NCBI GenBank assembly: GCA_016841445.1
Contig: JAENZD010000002.1
Span: 124,001-188,000 of the forward strand
Reading direction: 5' to 3'
DNA from: Anaerolineaceae bacterium
GTDB taxonomy: Bacteria; Chloroflexota; Anaerolineae; Anaerolineales; Anaerolineaceae
DNA: 64,000 bases
Every line of letters begins with the position of its first letter. The first letter of the stretch is position 1. This document shows positions 63,006-64,000 of the stretch, piece by piece. Below the pieces are notes generated by a model. It saw only the letters and a list, made by a program, of their open reading frames with translations. It had not been told where the DNA came from and ran no database searches. The position numbers and the translations under genes were made by a program.

Positions 63006-64000
63006 TGGATTGGCATTTATTTGGACATGATTGGGCAGTCAACCTGCTTCAAAACCACGCAGCTGGTGGTAAGCGGCGTCATGCCTACCTTTTTATTGGA
63101 CCGGAAGGCGTTGGACGTCAGACCTTAGCCATCAAATTTGCACAAGCGTTGAACTGCCGGGAAGCCCCTTCACCGGGTCAATTCTGTGGAACCTGCAGGG
63201 ATTGCCGCCAATTAGAAGGAATGCAGCATCCTGATTTAAGCTTGCTGATACCAGAAGAGGGACATCGGGATATCTTGATTGACCAGGTTCGATCTCTGCA
63301 GCATACCCTGGCATTGGCGCCCTACTCAGCTTCATATCGCATTGCATTATTGCCTGATTTTCAACGAGCGACGATAGAAGCCTCGAATGCAATGCTGAAA
63401 ACGCTGGAAGAGCCATCCGATAAGGTTGTGCTGCTGCTGACAGCCAATGACCTGGAAAGCCTTTTGCCAACGATAGTGTCACGTTGTGAGGTGATCCGTC
63501 TCCGGCCAGCTTCGATTGAATCGACCGAAGCATATCTTCAATCAACTCAGGGGATTGATCCTGAAAAAGCAAAGCTATTTGCCCATTTGTCTTCCGGACG
63601 GATTGGTGCTGCCATTAAATTATCGGATGACCAGGAGCACCTGGGTCAAAGAGATGAAGTTCTTCAGACGCTATTAGCATTGATACCAGCAAATAGAGTT
63701 GAACGGTTTAAAACGGCAGAGAATTTGGCAAAGCCTTACGACAAAGCCCGTGAGAAGGCCAGTGAAATTCTGCCCATCTGGCTGTCATTCTGGCATGATG
63801 TTTTTGTTAAAGCATCAGGCGCAGATGTGCCCCTGGTGAATATTGACCTGGATGAACAAATTGGGGAAATTGCTGGACTACTTTCTATTGAAAGCGCCAG
63901 AAATCTGGTCGTTGTGCATGAGAAAGCGCTTCAGAAGCTGGATTTATACGCTAATGTCCGGCTGCTTTTGGAAACGCTGATGCTCCAATGGCCGTATTTC
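63006..64000 (+). CDS. holB: DNA polymerase III delta' subunit (clamp loader), 3' truncated by window edge
   Basis: 331 codons visible. FGHDWAVNLLQNHAAGGKRRHAYLFIGPEGVGRQTLAIKFAQALNC starts the AAA+ module. The P-loop is GPEGVGRQT, with Arg for the usual Lys, consistent with an ATPase-inactive delta'. Zinc site CREAPSPGQFCGTCRDC; Arg-finger segment SNAMLKTLEEPSDKVVLLLTAN...TIVSRCEVIRL (SRC motif). It loads dnaN-encoded clamps with tau/gamma and delta. The stop lies beyond 64000. Confidence 0.93.

Noticed and set aside
63132..63572. 146-residue minus-strand ORF
   Set aside because: Antisense of the clear holB frame with its zinc site and SRC motif.
1..64000. tRNA genes, rRNA genes, CRISPR arrays, IS elements with terminal repeats, prophage modules
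   Set aside because: I looked for cloverleaf T-loop sequences, direct-repeat/spacer periodicity and transposase genes other than the RAYT. The GGTTCGAA-like strings found (e.g. 52578 and 61644) lie inside coding genes and lack the rest of a tRNA.

Overview
The window looks like chromosomal DNA of a member of the Chloroflexota, most likely an anaerobic Anaerolineae. This is inferred from gene content and not from a marker-gene match. Suggestive genes are the XPB/Ssl2-N-terminal-like protein, the VanW/peptidoglycan-binding-like protein, paired SIMPL lipoproteins, a triple-FAS1 lipoprotein, paired M28 peptidases, a PEP/pyruvate-binding-domain protein and a CcmE of the CxxxY type. Most genes have moderate GC. 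One AT-rich gene (14634-16409) stands out.

Layout. 1-4.3 kb: the end of an MFS transporter, then a compact five-gene minus-strand operon (XPB-like protein, membrane protein, CYTH, DinB-like, NUDIX). 4.6-6.0 kb: triple-FAS1 lipoprotein. 6.2-7.3 kb: a RAYT transposase with its own REP/BIME repeats. 7.3-9.5 kb: M42 peptidase plus thioesterase, then an Fe-S type Rrf2 regulator. 9.75-12.5 kb: a sigma-54-like promoter motif, a zinc-ribbon protein and ccmABCD, including a 47-residue ccmD. 12.6-19 kb: dnaK, a lone OLD-family nuclease, a DUF1295 protein and glutamate dehydrogenase with a structured leader. 19.5-29.6 kb: cell-envelope and housekeeping genes (SIMPL pair, DegV, Trm112-like, VanW, SLC13 permease, M28 pair, ccmE).

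31.5-42.1 kb looks like the replication-origin neighbourhood. It has an AT-rich 508-bp gap with a helically phased cluster of DnaA boxes, two perfect parS sites 76 bp apart at 37.6 kb beside an unrecognised gene, dnaN at 40.7-41.8 kb, and the SRP RNA gene with a clear sigma-70 promoter. No dnaA gene is present here.

42-64 kb: methyltransferases, lytic transglycosylase, Ldh-type dehydrogenase, GDPD, a large membrane-anchored GH3-like protein, Ser/Thr kinase, priA, a PRTase, an MFS-GH127 pair for arabinosides, an ABC-F ATPase behind a leader peptide and attenuator, an Nfu-like protein, a chelatase-type AAA+/VWA gene interrupted at an A9 run, and the start of holB.

The strongest candidates for second looks are: (1) the oriC/parS region; (2) the ABC-F leader with a six-codon ORF, terminator and possible antiterminator; (3) the AAA+/VWA chelatase split by a -1 shift at A9, suggesting slippage or a sequencing error; (4) the RAYT with its repeats; (5) a leaderless, probably self-repressed TetR gene; (6) the System I*-like CcmE separated from ccmABCD. 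All functional assignments come from reading motifs by eye; no database search was run.
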